Positions 45,390 through 55,972 of a stretch of DNA of 60,000 nt are shown here, piece after piece. The translations under genes were made by a program, and so were the position numbers. The DNA is from Symsagittifera roscoffensis (taxonomy: Eukaryota > Xenacoelomorpha > Acoela > Convolutidae), in contig NC_087067.1 of NCBI RefSeq assembly GCF_963678635.1, positions 42,746,696 through 42,806,695 of the forward strand, given 5' to 3'. The notes under the pieces were generated by a model, which was given only the letters and a program-made list of their open reading frames with translations, was not told the DNA's origin and made no database searches. The first letter of the stretch is position 1. Each line of letters begins with the position of its first letter.

Positions 45390-46509
45390 TTAATATGGTC
45401 TGTCTACTTTTTGAATGGTATGAAACAAGTGCTGTCTACTTTTTGGCCACACTTTCCAATTGGGCAAGGCCAGGTCAATGGTTTTGACTCTTTACAATAG
45501 TTGAAAAATAATTAATTTATTTAAAAAAATAGCCAATTGTTGTGCAGGTAGCGTAATATTTTCTGATCATATTGTTGAACTACAACAATTTTTTTTCAAT
45601 AAATGATAATTTCAATTTATTTTGAGCGTGGTGTGTTAAACGGATCTGTACGAAAGACTAGAGTATGGGCATTTCAGATATTCATATTCAAAATTAGATT
45701 TGTGAACACCTTTTAATATAATTTTTCTGAGCTTGAATAAAAAAGTTATGGCTTATTTACTACTAATGGCTTATAAATTACAATGAGCCTGCCCGCTCGC
45801 CCTGCTCGCTCAAAATCAGACAAAAAATCAGAATTTCAAACCAGTTTGTTCCGACACCGAGAGAATTTACTGAGAGTTTTCAATATGCTTCGAATCGTGA
45901 CTGTATGCGCTTTAAAATGAGATATCAATTCATCCAGTCCAATAAAAGATTATTTGCGGTGCCTGAATTCGCAGGGAACAAAGAACGAAATCTTGTATGC
46001 GAAAAATTTTATAGAAGATTGTGTAATATATCCTGTATTATCAAATCAATAATTTTGATTGATCTGAAACTCTTAAGACAACTTTCAGACGTGTTTTTCA
46101 ATTGTTTCTGATCTTTGATTGTTTTGTAAATAAAGTAAAAACAGTTTTAAACCTCATGAAGCAGAAATTATGCGACAACGCTGCAATTAACTTTTGGTAA
46201 GTTCTATTTATTCTTAGCGGTAAGTCGTAATCAAATTTTTGTTTTCTTTTGGAAAAACATGTTTCAATTCAATTTTTCTAACTTTTGAAAACTTGTATTC
46301 ATGTTTCTGCATAGCTGTTTACCATATTTGACAACGTTTACCGTTTTTTTACCATTTTTTCTTCTTAATGCCGTTCATATTTGGGTTAAAACTGCAAGAG
46401 TTGTAGCCGCCAAATCCATTTTCTACAGGTTCAAACAAATGAGCGAGACTAACAAAGAGAGAAGGAACAGAATGGTTACGCAGTCGTCGACATTTATTTG
46501 AATCCTATT
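45390..46509. other. AT-rich stretch with no recognised gene
   Basis: Contains only short open frames, the best a 68-codon ATG frame at 45905-46111 with no recognisable motif, followed by AATAAA near 46130. I do not call it a gene. Confidence 0.4.
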
Positions 46510-47034
46510 AACGTGAACAGGCGGAGAGACTCTTTTTTTAGCAGCAACCTCTGGCCAGTACGCAAACTGTTCCCCGGCTTGATATGCTGGAAAATAGTAT
46601 TTTACTTCATCATCTTGCTTCTAGATATAAAGTTGCTGGTTGATTTTACCTCATTTAAAGATAATGAAAGATATCCGGAGTTACCGTTTTCCTTCAGTGA
46701 CAACTGCTCTTTTTTGTTTTCGTTTCGATTGCAAACACATGGCGAATTGTCGAAAATTGCAAGGCGTATTGTAGCGCCGCCCTGCGAACTTCGACAAATC
46801 ACCAAGTGCTTGCAATCGAAACGAAGACAAAAAAGAGCAGTTGTCACTAAAGGAAAACGGGAACTCAGGATATCTTTAATTATCTTTAAATGAGGTATAA
46901 TCAACCAGCAACTTTAAATCTAGAAGCAAGATGATAAAGTAAAATACTATTGTCCGGCATATCAAGCCGGGGAACAGTTTGCGTACTGGCCAGAGGTTGC
47001 TGCTAAAAACAGAGTCTCTCCGCCTGTTCACGTT
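46510..47034. mobile_element. Fold-back element: 525 bp near-continuous inverted repeat
   Basis: The left arm (46510-~46768) and right arm (~46777-47034) are reverse complements with few mismatches, closing on a spacer of about 8 bases. Shared outer pieces are 'aacgtgaacaggcgg' and its inverse; inner pieces are 'gattgcaa..tggcga' and its inverse. The transcript would be one long hairpin. No transposase is present, and flanking target duplications are not clear. Confidence 0.88.
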
Positions 47035-47040
47035 CATTAT

Positions 47041-47088
47041 CTTTGAATGAGGTAAAATCAACCAGCAACTTTATATCTAGAAGCAAGA
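47041..47088. repeat. Extra partial copy of the fold-back arm
   Basis: About 48 bp beginning 'ctttgaatgaggtaaaatca' repeat, in direct orientation, the part of the right arm that starts near 46883. The stem section therefore occurs three times in 550 bp. Confidence 0.8.
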
Positions 47089-47129
47089 GACGGAATCTTG
47101 CTCTCCTCAGAGATTATTTTCAACTGCAA

Positions 47130-47290
47130 CAACCAAGCCAGTTGCAACTAAAGTCTTAACGGGTGATGCCAACCTACCATGACAAGTTGCCATGCATTTT
47201 CTTGAGTATACGGGAACAAACCAGAAAATCATCACAGTGACACCGCAGGGTAAAGCCGCCACGTGATATTCAGCGCTGCAGAAAGAGATG
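47130..47290 (-). repeat. Diverged repeat fragment shared with 55790-55930
   Basis: Phrases such as 'gccatgcattttcttgag' followed by 'atacgggaacaaacca' and 'atcacagtgacaccgcaggg' have close counterparts in the same order at 55826-55885. The minus strand of both can be read as a related peptide with PV(S/Y)(L/S)RKC. It is probably a transposon protein remnant of unknown family. Confidence 0.5.
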
Positions 47291-47299
47291 ACCGCAAAA

Positions 47300-48059
47300 T
47301 TGCTGCCACTACCAACCGTTAATTTGTTCCTTAAAAAACGCAGCTAAAAAGATGTTTAAAAATATCTAATACATTCTGATAAGTTTAAAAACTGATACCA
47401 AATTACTGGGAAAAGTCGCAGTAACGACCTAATCCAAAATTATTTACAATTTCGCGCGCTGCAAAGGTTAGGTTTTTTTCTTTCAAGCAATCCAAATTTC
47501 AAACAAATTACTTGAGGTCTGAGTAAGTCTAGGCATATGCAGATAGTAGTGAGGCATTAGGTTACTTAACTCAGGCAAAAGAGATAGTGAGAATGCGTAT
47601 AGTGGAAAAATGGCGCTCTCGTTAATTTTTTGAACAAACCTTGAAGAATGGTGTAACATCAACCACTCGATATGGTGACTCAAGAATTAGCTACAGACAA
47701 AATGGAGAGACAAAAAAGACCATTGAACAACTTGCTTGATAGATCAGTCAGAACCTTAGTTGAAGCAAGGTTAACTAAAGCTACCAGTACTAAAAACAAT
47801 AAAGGAGAATTCCTTCTCTAACTGGTATAAACATCTTTTGACTGAGCTAAAATGAACAGAATACCTGGAGAAAAACAATTCGCTAATGAAGCAGCAGCTA
47901 AAAGACATGTATGAACGTGCAAAAGACACTCTGACAAAGAAGTTGAAAAAACAGAAAAAATTTCAGGACAATGGTTGTTTGTCTGGGCCGTTTGATGAAG
48001 AGTTAATTTTTTTTGTATAATGAGGTTTTGTTTGCCTTCAGAGTTAGCCAAATTTAGTG
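47300..48059. other. Stretch upstream of the Penelope-like relic
   Basis: No intact gene. Plus-strand fragments such as LDRSVRTLVEARLTKA may belong to the same relic but show no diagnostic motif. Confidence 0.35.
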
Positions 48060-48860
48060 AGCAACAACACATCAAAATTTTTGATGGACAGCGCTGAATG
48101 AAAAAATTAGAATTCAATAAGAAAGATTTACTTGCCATAAAAAAAGAATAAATCAGATCAGCGAGACGCTGAATACTAGGCTAAAATCTGCATTGGCTTA
48201 GCCAGCTAGGCTGTATGCACCGACAAACGTTCATAAATAAGTCATTTTCGTTTTGTCCTTTCTTCACCTGGTAGCTCCTACGCAAAACATCGGTAAAACA
48301 GTATGACAAAAAAACCAAGAGTCAAACTTAGAACCGAACACTCAAATGGCTGAGGAGGTTTTGAAGAAATCACATTTGGACTCTGAATGTTGATCAGTTC
48401 CCTAGATATGACCGGTTTGTTTACTAATGCATTGCTCATAGAAGCTATTGAAATAGCCATGAGGGTGTTAAATAAGCAAACTACTCGGAAATGTTTAAAA
48501 ATTGTATCGCAAAAATACGAAAAATGTATTATATTGTCTCTGAGTAAAGTGAGCTCTAAATGCACCGGTTTGTGGTATGTAATTAAACCCGGCCTAAAAG
48601 TGAGCGCTTACTCCGTAGCTCAAAGATTACGAACTTGCCTTGGTGAAAGCAGTACCAAAAATGACGTTGCTGAATCAAGTTAACAACGGAGTCTGGCATG
48701 GATGTCAGAAGGGTGACTTATCGAAATGCGTGTAGAGAACGATCGGAACTCGAATGCACAAACATCATTAAAACAGTCTGGTAATTCAGGACTTGCAAAT
48801 TTGCATTAAATCGAGGACACCGTTTCTTCAGACACTTAAGAGTCAGTTTTCTAATATATG
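48060..48860 (+). mobile_element. Decayed Penelope-like retroelement
   Basis: Plus-strand pieces follow Penelope reverse transcriptase order. ARLYAPTNVHK (48203-48236) matches the family's ARLYGLPKVHK. APTQNIGK corresponds to PTYNLAK. ISSLDMTGLFTN (48390-48425) corresponds to the motif A region with its catalytic Asp. AEEVLKK lies just before it. Further on, AQRLRTCLGES and GTRMHKHH resemble the linker and GIY-YIG endonuclease region. Frameshifts and stops interrupt it. The call rests on remembered family patterns, not on a search. Confidence 0.6.
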
Positions 48861-48869
48861 CGAGTGACA

Positions 48870-51240
48870 TAGTTGGAACTGTGAAGAACAATCAGGGGTA
48901 GCACTCAAGGTTGCTAAAGGATTGCATTCATTCCTGCAGTTTACTACAGAAGAAAAGGACAAAACTGTAATCTATTTTTTTCCACTAATTACGGAAAAAT
49001 TTTGAGTTTTAGAGGATTGGAGTTTTTGCAGTACAAATGAAACGCTTTTGATGAAACGGTTTCTTGGGTTTTCAAAGATACCACAACATGAATAATTTTT
49101 GACAAAGCGTTGTAGAAAATAGAAAACGGTGGATTGAATATTATCATCCGGAAAAATGGCCGGATACAGTACTATCTAAACTTTTTAACAAGTAAAACGA
49201 GGTCAGCACAAAATTGATGTTAGGTCATCAAAGAAAAATGAAATCCGAAATAATTGAAGGATTTACGCCATTTTGACAGTGAAACATCGAGGCAATCTAA
49301 CGCAACTACAGCCAGCAAAAGTGCGGCAAATTTCCGGGCGCAAACAATTTTTGTGGAAAAGTGAATCGTGCTCATCATTCTACAAAATTTTTATTCTTAC
49401 AAGAATGAGATTCAGTTTTTTAAGCTTTATGATAAACATAACCTCAAATAACACCGAAAAAAATATTTGTTTCGGACTTAAAAGTAATCCAAAGACAAAA
49501 AAATTAACATCTTAAGAACAAAAAAATATCAAAAACCTACAAGCAAATTTTACTACACTTTAAGTAATTTATTAATTTATTATGCAAATAACATTAAACA
49601 ATTTTGATTGGTCAGAAAGGTGAAGATTTTTATCGAGACAAGCTTTTCCTTTTTTCCTAAATTTTGGTCATTTTATAAAAAATCTATGAAATTTTGAACC
49701 GGATGAAAGACAAAATAAGCGAAAAAAAATGATGCAACAGTTTTTTATTCAGCTGCCTTTAAAAACATGCAAATGCCGTTTTTTCGAATTTCTAAGTAAA
49801 TGTCAAAAAAATTGAGCTCGGTGTACTTTTGTTCCTTTTTTGAAAAAAAGGATTATTTACGCTTGGTGTGGCTTTTTTTAGTCAATTTCTGGCAACCAAA
49901 TAAAAACTTTAAGCAAATAGATTTTCTTGTCCCATTGAAGATTTTGACTCCCTGAAACCAAATTTTAATAGTTGAATATTTCCAATAATTTATTGTACAA
50001 ATGCAAACACTAGATAATTTGATGATTTTCATTTTAGTCATGCACTGGAATATTTTATACGTGCTATGAAATTTTTACTCATTAATATCAAAACAAAACT
50101 CGAACTGAATTAATTATGCATGGCGAATTAATCCGCACTACAAAATCGTCCCAAATTAAATTGTATTCTATTTCTTTTAAAACTTTAGGTTCAAAAATTT
50201 AACTAAATTCAGAAAAAACTATTTAAAAAACGCCGACTGTTTCTTACAAAAGCTTGTAAATCAATTTTATCACAGGATATTTTTTATGCAACCAATTTTT
50301 AAAATTCTTAATTGTTAGTCTTTTTTTTCAAAATTGCAGGAAAATAATTCCTGACGATGCATAAAATGCGCGAAAACACCTGAAACAACATTGTAAATTT
50401 CTTGTCACAAAAAAAGGACTATCAAAAAAATTTATGAAATTCTATGATTTTTAAAAGTGTTTAAAGGCTTGAAAACACCTTTGTGCACATTTGTAGTGCA
50501 GATTTATGTTTAAAAACCGTATAGAAAAATTAAATCTGGGAATGTCCCCAAAAGTAGGCCCTTGTTTCGGAGAGTAAGTTTTTTTAACCAGGGCTGGCCT
50601 AAAACGTAGTATTGCTATACTAATCGTATTAATGCGAGAGCTGATAGCTTTGTCGACGCTGCCATCATATGACTTGATGCTGCCGAGATACTCAAAGTGA
50701 TTAAAATTTTCAATCTATTTAATGAGCGTTTTGTTAGGGACCATTATTCAGTACCATGGTTTTTTCGATTTTTTTCTATTGTAGGCTTACTATCAATTTT
50801 CGGTAAAACTTTCTGTCCTACAAAACTTGCCCTGTTTCCAACAACTGCTATGAATGATGCATAATTCAACCATTCGTCCTCCTGAATCAAAACCTAAAAT
50901 CTGCCTCCACTAGGATTCAAAATACACGTGGTTGAAACAAGCTAAGTCTTCATTCGTTTTGTCTTTTTACATTTCGATGTTTAGTTTCATTGGTTTTCTC
51001 AGTTTTTCCAGCTGAGCTGTATACCATTTTTGCTAAAGTTTTCCGTCATATTACACTTGCTGTCTCCATTTACTACTTTGGCTGATGCTGATGGAACTCT
51101 CCAGTTTTCTGAATCAAAAGGTATGACTAGCCTTTGCAATTATTTGATATACAGCACAACATAACGGCTAAGCTATATGCTGAGTCTTTCTTCTGTTTAT
51201 ACTTCCACATATCGCTTTCAGATGGGATTTTCTTCGAGTG
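48870..51240. other. AT-rich non-coding stretch
   Basis: I see no gene, RNA or clear transposon end here. Open frames are short and lack motifs. Confidence 0.5.
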
Positions 51241-51242
51241 CT

Positions 51243-51304
51243 GCTGAATAGTTTTTAATAACGTCAAGTTTTAAATCTTGACGTTACTAAAAACAATATT
51301 CAGC
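51243..51304. repeat. 62 bp perfect-type hairpin
   Basis: GCTGAATA + GTTTTTAATAACGTCAAG is followed by an 8-base loop (ttttaaat) and the inverse CTTGACGTTACTAAAAAC + AATATTCAGC. Only one mismatch and a two-base bulge interrupt the stem. Confidence 0.8.
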
Positions 51305-51345
51305 CCCTTTTTCCAGAGTTACTGATTGAATTGCATCAACTTTCA

Positions 51346-51639
51346 ATGCGTCAATTCAGAGTTCAACCTTTACTGAACATCCCACTCGAACAAAAAAAAC
51401 TTGACCATTGAAAGAAAACCACACTCAATTTAATTCCTTAACCTGCATTCTTCTCTATGTACTGCCCTTACTTATGATTCAAACATCAGTGGAGCAACTA
51501 ACGCAACATATGTTTTAATTTTTTTGATACTAGCTAAGAAGATTTTAATAGTAAGTAGGCATTTAAAAGGATCGACCTTTTTAACTTTTGTGAATACAGA
51601 AAATCACTAACTTGTCATGCGTCAATTCAGAGTTCAACC
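51346..51639. repeat. 23 bp direct repeat pair, 271 bp apart
   Basis: 'gcgtcaattcagagttcaac' occurs at 51346-51368 and again at 51617-51639. It may mark an old duplication or insertion. Confidence 0.7.
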
Positions 51640-52286
51640 AACGTTTGTGAGGTGGATTGCCACAGCCTATTTTAAGACAATTTTTTAGCGCTTTTCTAAT
51701 GCTGTTTAGGTTCCAAACTAGTAATTTCTAAGCGCTTTTTCTAAAAAAGTTTTTTTTTTAAATAAATTTGTTATTCCATAAAATCCGATGAAACCAAAAG
51801 CTTAATAGTCTTTGACTAATTGAGTGTTTTTGTAACTAATGCGATTGATGTTTTAATTTAGTAGAATTTGGACTTATTTATCATTTTGGTCTTTGTGAAT
51901 TCCCATGGGATTGCCAATATAAGTTGCTGTGTAGCTTTAGAATGACAATTTCGAATGTTTTTAGATATTGGGAGGAAGATAAAGTTTTCATCAATGGCAA
52001 ACTGATATAACGGGCCATTGGTACTGTATCTTGATTGTTCTCAAATATCTGGGGCTAATTGATAGGACGGCAGCATGCAATGAGGACATCGATTCCGATT
52101 TCGGGGAGTAAGTGCCAGTCGGTCATTCTAATGAAGTTTAAAGTCCCAATTAAGTGTTTCAAAAATTCGAAATGGCTCTATCATGCTCAGTTTTCTCGCA
52201 ACCACTGAATGTCAGAAGTCACGAATCACAACAGCTGCAAATTGCGATGCGGAAAACACGCAAAAAAAATTGGATTCTGGTTGTTA

Positions 52287-55200
52287 TTTTCGATTCAAGT
52301 GCAAAAATACCCGAAGAGTAATTTTGTTCCTTACACAGAATAAAAACGATCAAAATTGTAAAACAATGGAGAAGAACAATGAGCTCTAGCAGACCATTAT
52401 CCTATTTGATTGGGAAAGCTATTTCAATCAATCAACTGAACTGACGGTTCAAATTTCGTTGAGTACCGCAAAACAACTTGAACTTATTTAGCTAACCTAA
52501 ATCAATCGCACTGCAGGAGCTAAATCCCGAGTTGTTTTTAGTATGTCTTGAGCTACTAAAACTGTTTTTTTTTGTCCCATTATATTGAAATAAGTTGAGT
52601 TTCAGTTTGATCAATTTGGTATCAATCAAACAAAAAACTATAGCTGAGTTAGGTTCCAAACCCTGTTATTGATGACAATTGCTTTTCTTAAGTATTCAGA
52701 GACCTAGACTTGGGGGCGTGCAAAAATTCTATCTAGGCTGGAGCATATTTTGCTGCTTTTATCTAAGCTGTATTACTTCTAATGTTCCATGTTCAAAGTC
52801 ATTGAGCCAATAGCTGTTGAGACTAAAATTAATAACCTCGTTTGGGATTTCAGTGAACGACTGTCATAAATTTTGCAGTTGATGTCAGTCCATCTATTTC
52901 GGCCAAACGATCATGCATCCTACAACTAAGATTGAGAAGCGCGTAAAACGTTTTTGGTGTGAACAATGCAGCAGGAACTTGTGAAAATGTATATACTGTA
53001 AATACTATAAAAATAAACTGTTCATTTTTAACTAGTTGCTCGACACTAGTCAACTACAGTAAATTTTCTACCTCTTTCGTTCAAAGATATTCAGTCGATA
53101 CTGTGACACTTTGCCATCTAGTGGAATAAACCATATCAAGTTGACAAAGATATTCTGCTTAGGTTCAAAAAGTGTGAAATATATAGATGCTGTAGTACGA
53201 TGCGGGTATCACAGTGAGTGTCCGTGTAGCTGCTAAGTTGGAAGTAAGCATTCTCAAAAATCAAAAAGTTAAAAACTTTTCTTTATAACACCCCTTAAAT
53301 TGGTAAAATTAATTACAAAAACTCGATTTGAATTTAAAAATAAATAATTTTAGATGCGTTTATTATTGAGTGGTCGCCAACCGGTTTCTGGATATTCAAA
53401 GTTTTCTGATTGTGCCAGCTTTCCTTTTTGTCCTCCTTAAAATCGCTAATATTAGCTGAGCAAGATTATGGATCTTCTCAGCTTTGTTTCAATATGTTTT
53501 TCAATAATCTTGACAATTGTATATCATGGACTTCCAAGATACGAAAGTATGTTTGTTCTTGTATCCTTACCGTTTATTAATGACGTCAGATCTCAGACAT
53601 AATTAATTCTCAAATAAGTTTAAATTTTAACCTTCGATTTTCCTTAAAAACACTTCCGATACCCTCACTGCTGCCCTCCTTGAAAAAGGAGTGTTTCAGC
53701 TAACGACTGACCTGCATTTTGAATTATAGCACGGAATTTTTGTAATATAAAAAAACTGGCAATCACCCGTGATTAGCACTTTCAGTTATCTTTGATATAT
53801 CTATATATAGATTATTATAATTTTCGAATATCCATCTTGCTGCTCAAAAAGTCCTAAGCAGCCTCCAAACCTCTTCCATTCTATATTTTTATCGCCTCTT
53901 TAGCTCCAAGTATGTCGTACAAACATGGAACCACCGAGAAGGGGCTCTGAGCCTTTTTCAATTGCAACTACTTCTAAAGCAAATCCTTCGCTAGATTCTC
54001 ACCTCTAAGTTTTTCTTTCGGCTTTATCAGCACCCCTCTGGTTTTTTGGTAGGCAGATCCTGTGTGGTGTTAGACAGATCCTAGCACCTAGTAGAATAAG
54101 AGAGGGACCGGTTTGTAACTCCGGAACGACATAGGTAGATGATAGTAAGGTTGACAAACATAGAGATTTAACTAATGAGTTTCAACGGGTTTTTCAACCT
54201 TAGATTTTGAAGTCCAGAGTGCCCTAGCACCTTGAAGTAAACTTTTTAAGAACTTGAGTAGATGTAAGGAGCGACCCAGGGCATGTAGTTTTCTTTAACA
54301 GTTGAGTGTGCTGCTGAGAATGCGTGTGCTGCTGAGAGCGCGTGTGACAGCGCGTGTGCTGCTGAGAGCGCTGGTGCTGCTGAGAGCTACGTCTTATCTT
54401 GTGCCGATGTTGGTTTTCTCAATCTGGTTGACTTGGCTTACAACTATTTGGCTAACTCTACTTTTAATCTTATTTTACTTTGTATTTGTCAATTTATCAA
54501 ATTCCAATGGTTTTTTGACTGGGGAAAAAATTGATTTTTTGTGTAATAACGTGTGTAACCATGATAATCTTTAGCCTTCTGATTTGTGGAGTTTTAAATA
54601 AGTAATTTTTTCTAGAACCGTATGGAATTGTATAACTTGATTGAAGATAATGTTGAATAGTGTAACCCACCTACGCTCAGAAGAGCGAAGATTTATCTTA
54701 AGAAAATCCGATAATCATGGATTATGCAATTGGGCACTAGAAATTTTTTCTCATAAAAGTCTTTGTTCATAGAACTCATTGAACTCATGATGCACCTTGC
54801 TTCATAGTGAAATAAAATGTTGTAGTTTTATCTGCGCACTTAGCCCTGGGACGACAAAGCTCCCGTGCCTTCGAATCTGACCAGGATCATTTTTTTCAAA
54901 CGGTTGTATTCCGGATCAAAAACAATAATTGTCAGCTTATTTGTCTGCGAAAAAATTGTCGACCTACGATTTGTATGCTTATGTTTTGTAGTATTAGTTG
55001 CCACATCTAAGATCAATTTTCTTTAGCAGTTAGCAATTCTCCCTGCAGTTGCTTTTAGCATTTTAAAGTCAGGCCGAATCCAAGTTTGGTTTTCTCATTG
55101 GTTGTAATTATAACAGCTCGATTTGTTATATATTTTTTTATTTTTGTATTTTTGTGTTTATAACGGCTTCTTACGTTTTGGCTGAAAAAATATCATTTTT

Positions 55201-55715
55201 GTGGCTTCTAATTATTCGTATAACGGTATAGAAGAATTAAAACGGGTAGCATAAATAGTAGTACTAAAAGTATTATACCATTCCGGGTCCGTTCATTTTC
55301 CGAATAAAGGTACGTAACTCAGACATTCGCAACTCGGTGGAGGGTCAATACAGTGCATTCACAGTTAAGCCCCACACAGATTGATATCGTTTTTTCTGTA
55401 CCAAAAGGATACAAAACTTGCTAATGACACCCAAAAGTTAATTTTTGTTGTCCCTGAGGCCCTTCCGGCTGCTCCTGGCAATGCTTGCCGGGTCAGTCTT
55501 CTACTCCAATCACTTCACTCTTCCGGTTGAGCGCAAATTAGCATTAACGTGCATAAATACTCAAAAAATCCTACAGTAAAGGCACAAGAAAAAAGCCACA
55601 ATTTTGATCGTTACGATCTGGTTTGATATAAATGCTTTTATTAACAATATATCTTACAACAACGAAATGGAAGGTCGGAAGACATCTCATCTGGGGGAAT
55701 TATTTCTACTGATAA
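52287..55715. repeat. Large tandem unit, copy 1
   Basis: About 3.4 kb matching copy 2 in order: 'tttcgattcaagtgcaaaaa', then 'gggggcgtgcaaaa', 'ctcgacactagtcaactaca', 'gagagggaccggtttgtaac', a gctgctgaga minisatellite, and 'gtagtactaaaagtatta'. Copy 1 has two segments missing in copy 2 (about 270 bp at 52440-52705 and 320 bp at 53380-53700). No intact gene is visible. Peptide fragments such as VVPEALPAAPGNACRVSLLL near 55440-55530 suggest a decayed ORF. Confidence 0.85.
54305..54385. repeat. gctgctgaga minisatellite in copy 1
   Basis: Several 12-18 bp repeats of 'gtgtgctgctgagagcgc' type. The same tract is present at 57450-57530 and 59888-59970 in the other copies, with small changes. Confidence 0.8.
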
Positions 55716-55789
55716 TTTTACGGGTTTGATGACCTATTGGCGTATTTAAAATATCTTTAACTGCACCAGTCAAGTGAATTGGAGTTAAA

Positions 55790-55930
55790 GTCACTACGAG
55801 TGGTGCTGTCCCATCGAGACCACCTGCCAGGCATTTTCTCAAGGATACGGGTTCAGACCAAGAAACCATCGCAGGGACGCTGCAGGTCAAAGGCGCGGAG
55901 AGCGGAGGTGTTGGCCGGGGACCTCAAGCC
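55790..55930 (-). repeat. Diverged repeat fragment shared with 47130-47290
   Basis: It lies between tandem copies 1 and 2 and is absent from copy 2's right end. On the minus strand it reads VSWSEPVSLRKCLAGGLDGT, which aligns with the fragment at 47130-47290. I do not recognise the protein. Confidence 0.5.
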
Positions 55931-55972
55931 GGAACCGAACGACCAATAAGTGGTAAAATTTTGTTGTGGCTG

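Noticed and set aside
45905-46111. 68-codon ATG frame with AATAAA downstream
   Set aside because: Short, AT-rich, without motif or homology I can recognise; expected by chance in this composition.
46498-47061. Open frames of 61-131 codons on both strands of the fold-back
   Set aside because: The same peptide appears on both strands because the DNA is a palindrome; there is no independent sign of coding.
54302-54574. 90-codon Arg-rich frame with a hydrophobic end, present in all three right-hand units
   Set aside because: It has no conserved ATG (the internal one in copy 1 is AGG in copy 2), its Arg-rich part is just the gctgctgaga minisatellite, and the end of the frame differs between copies.
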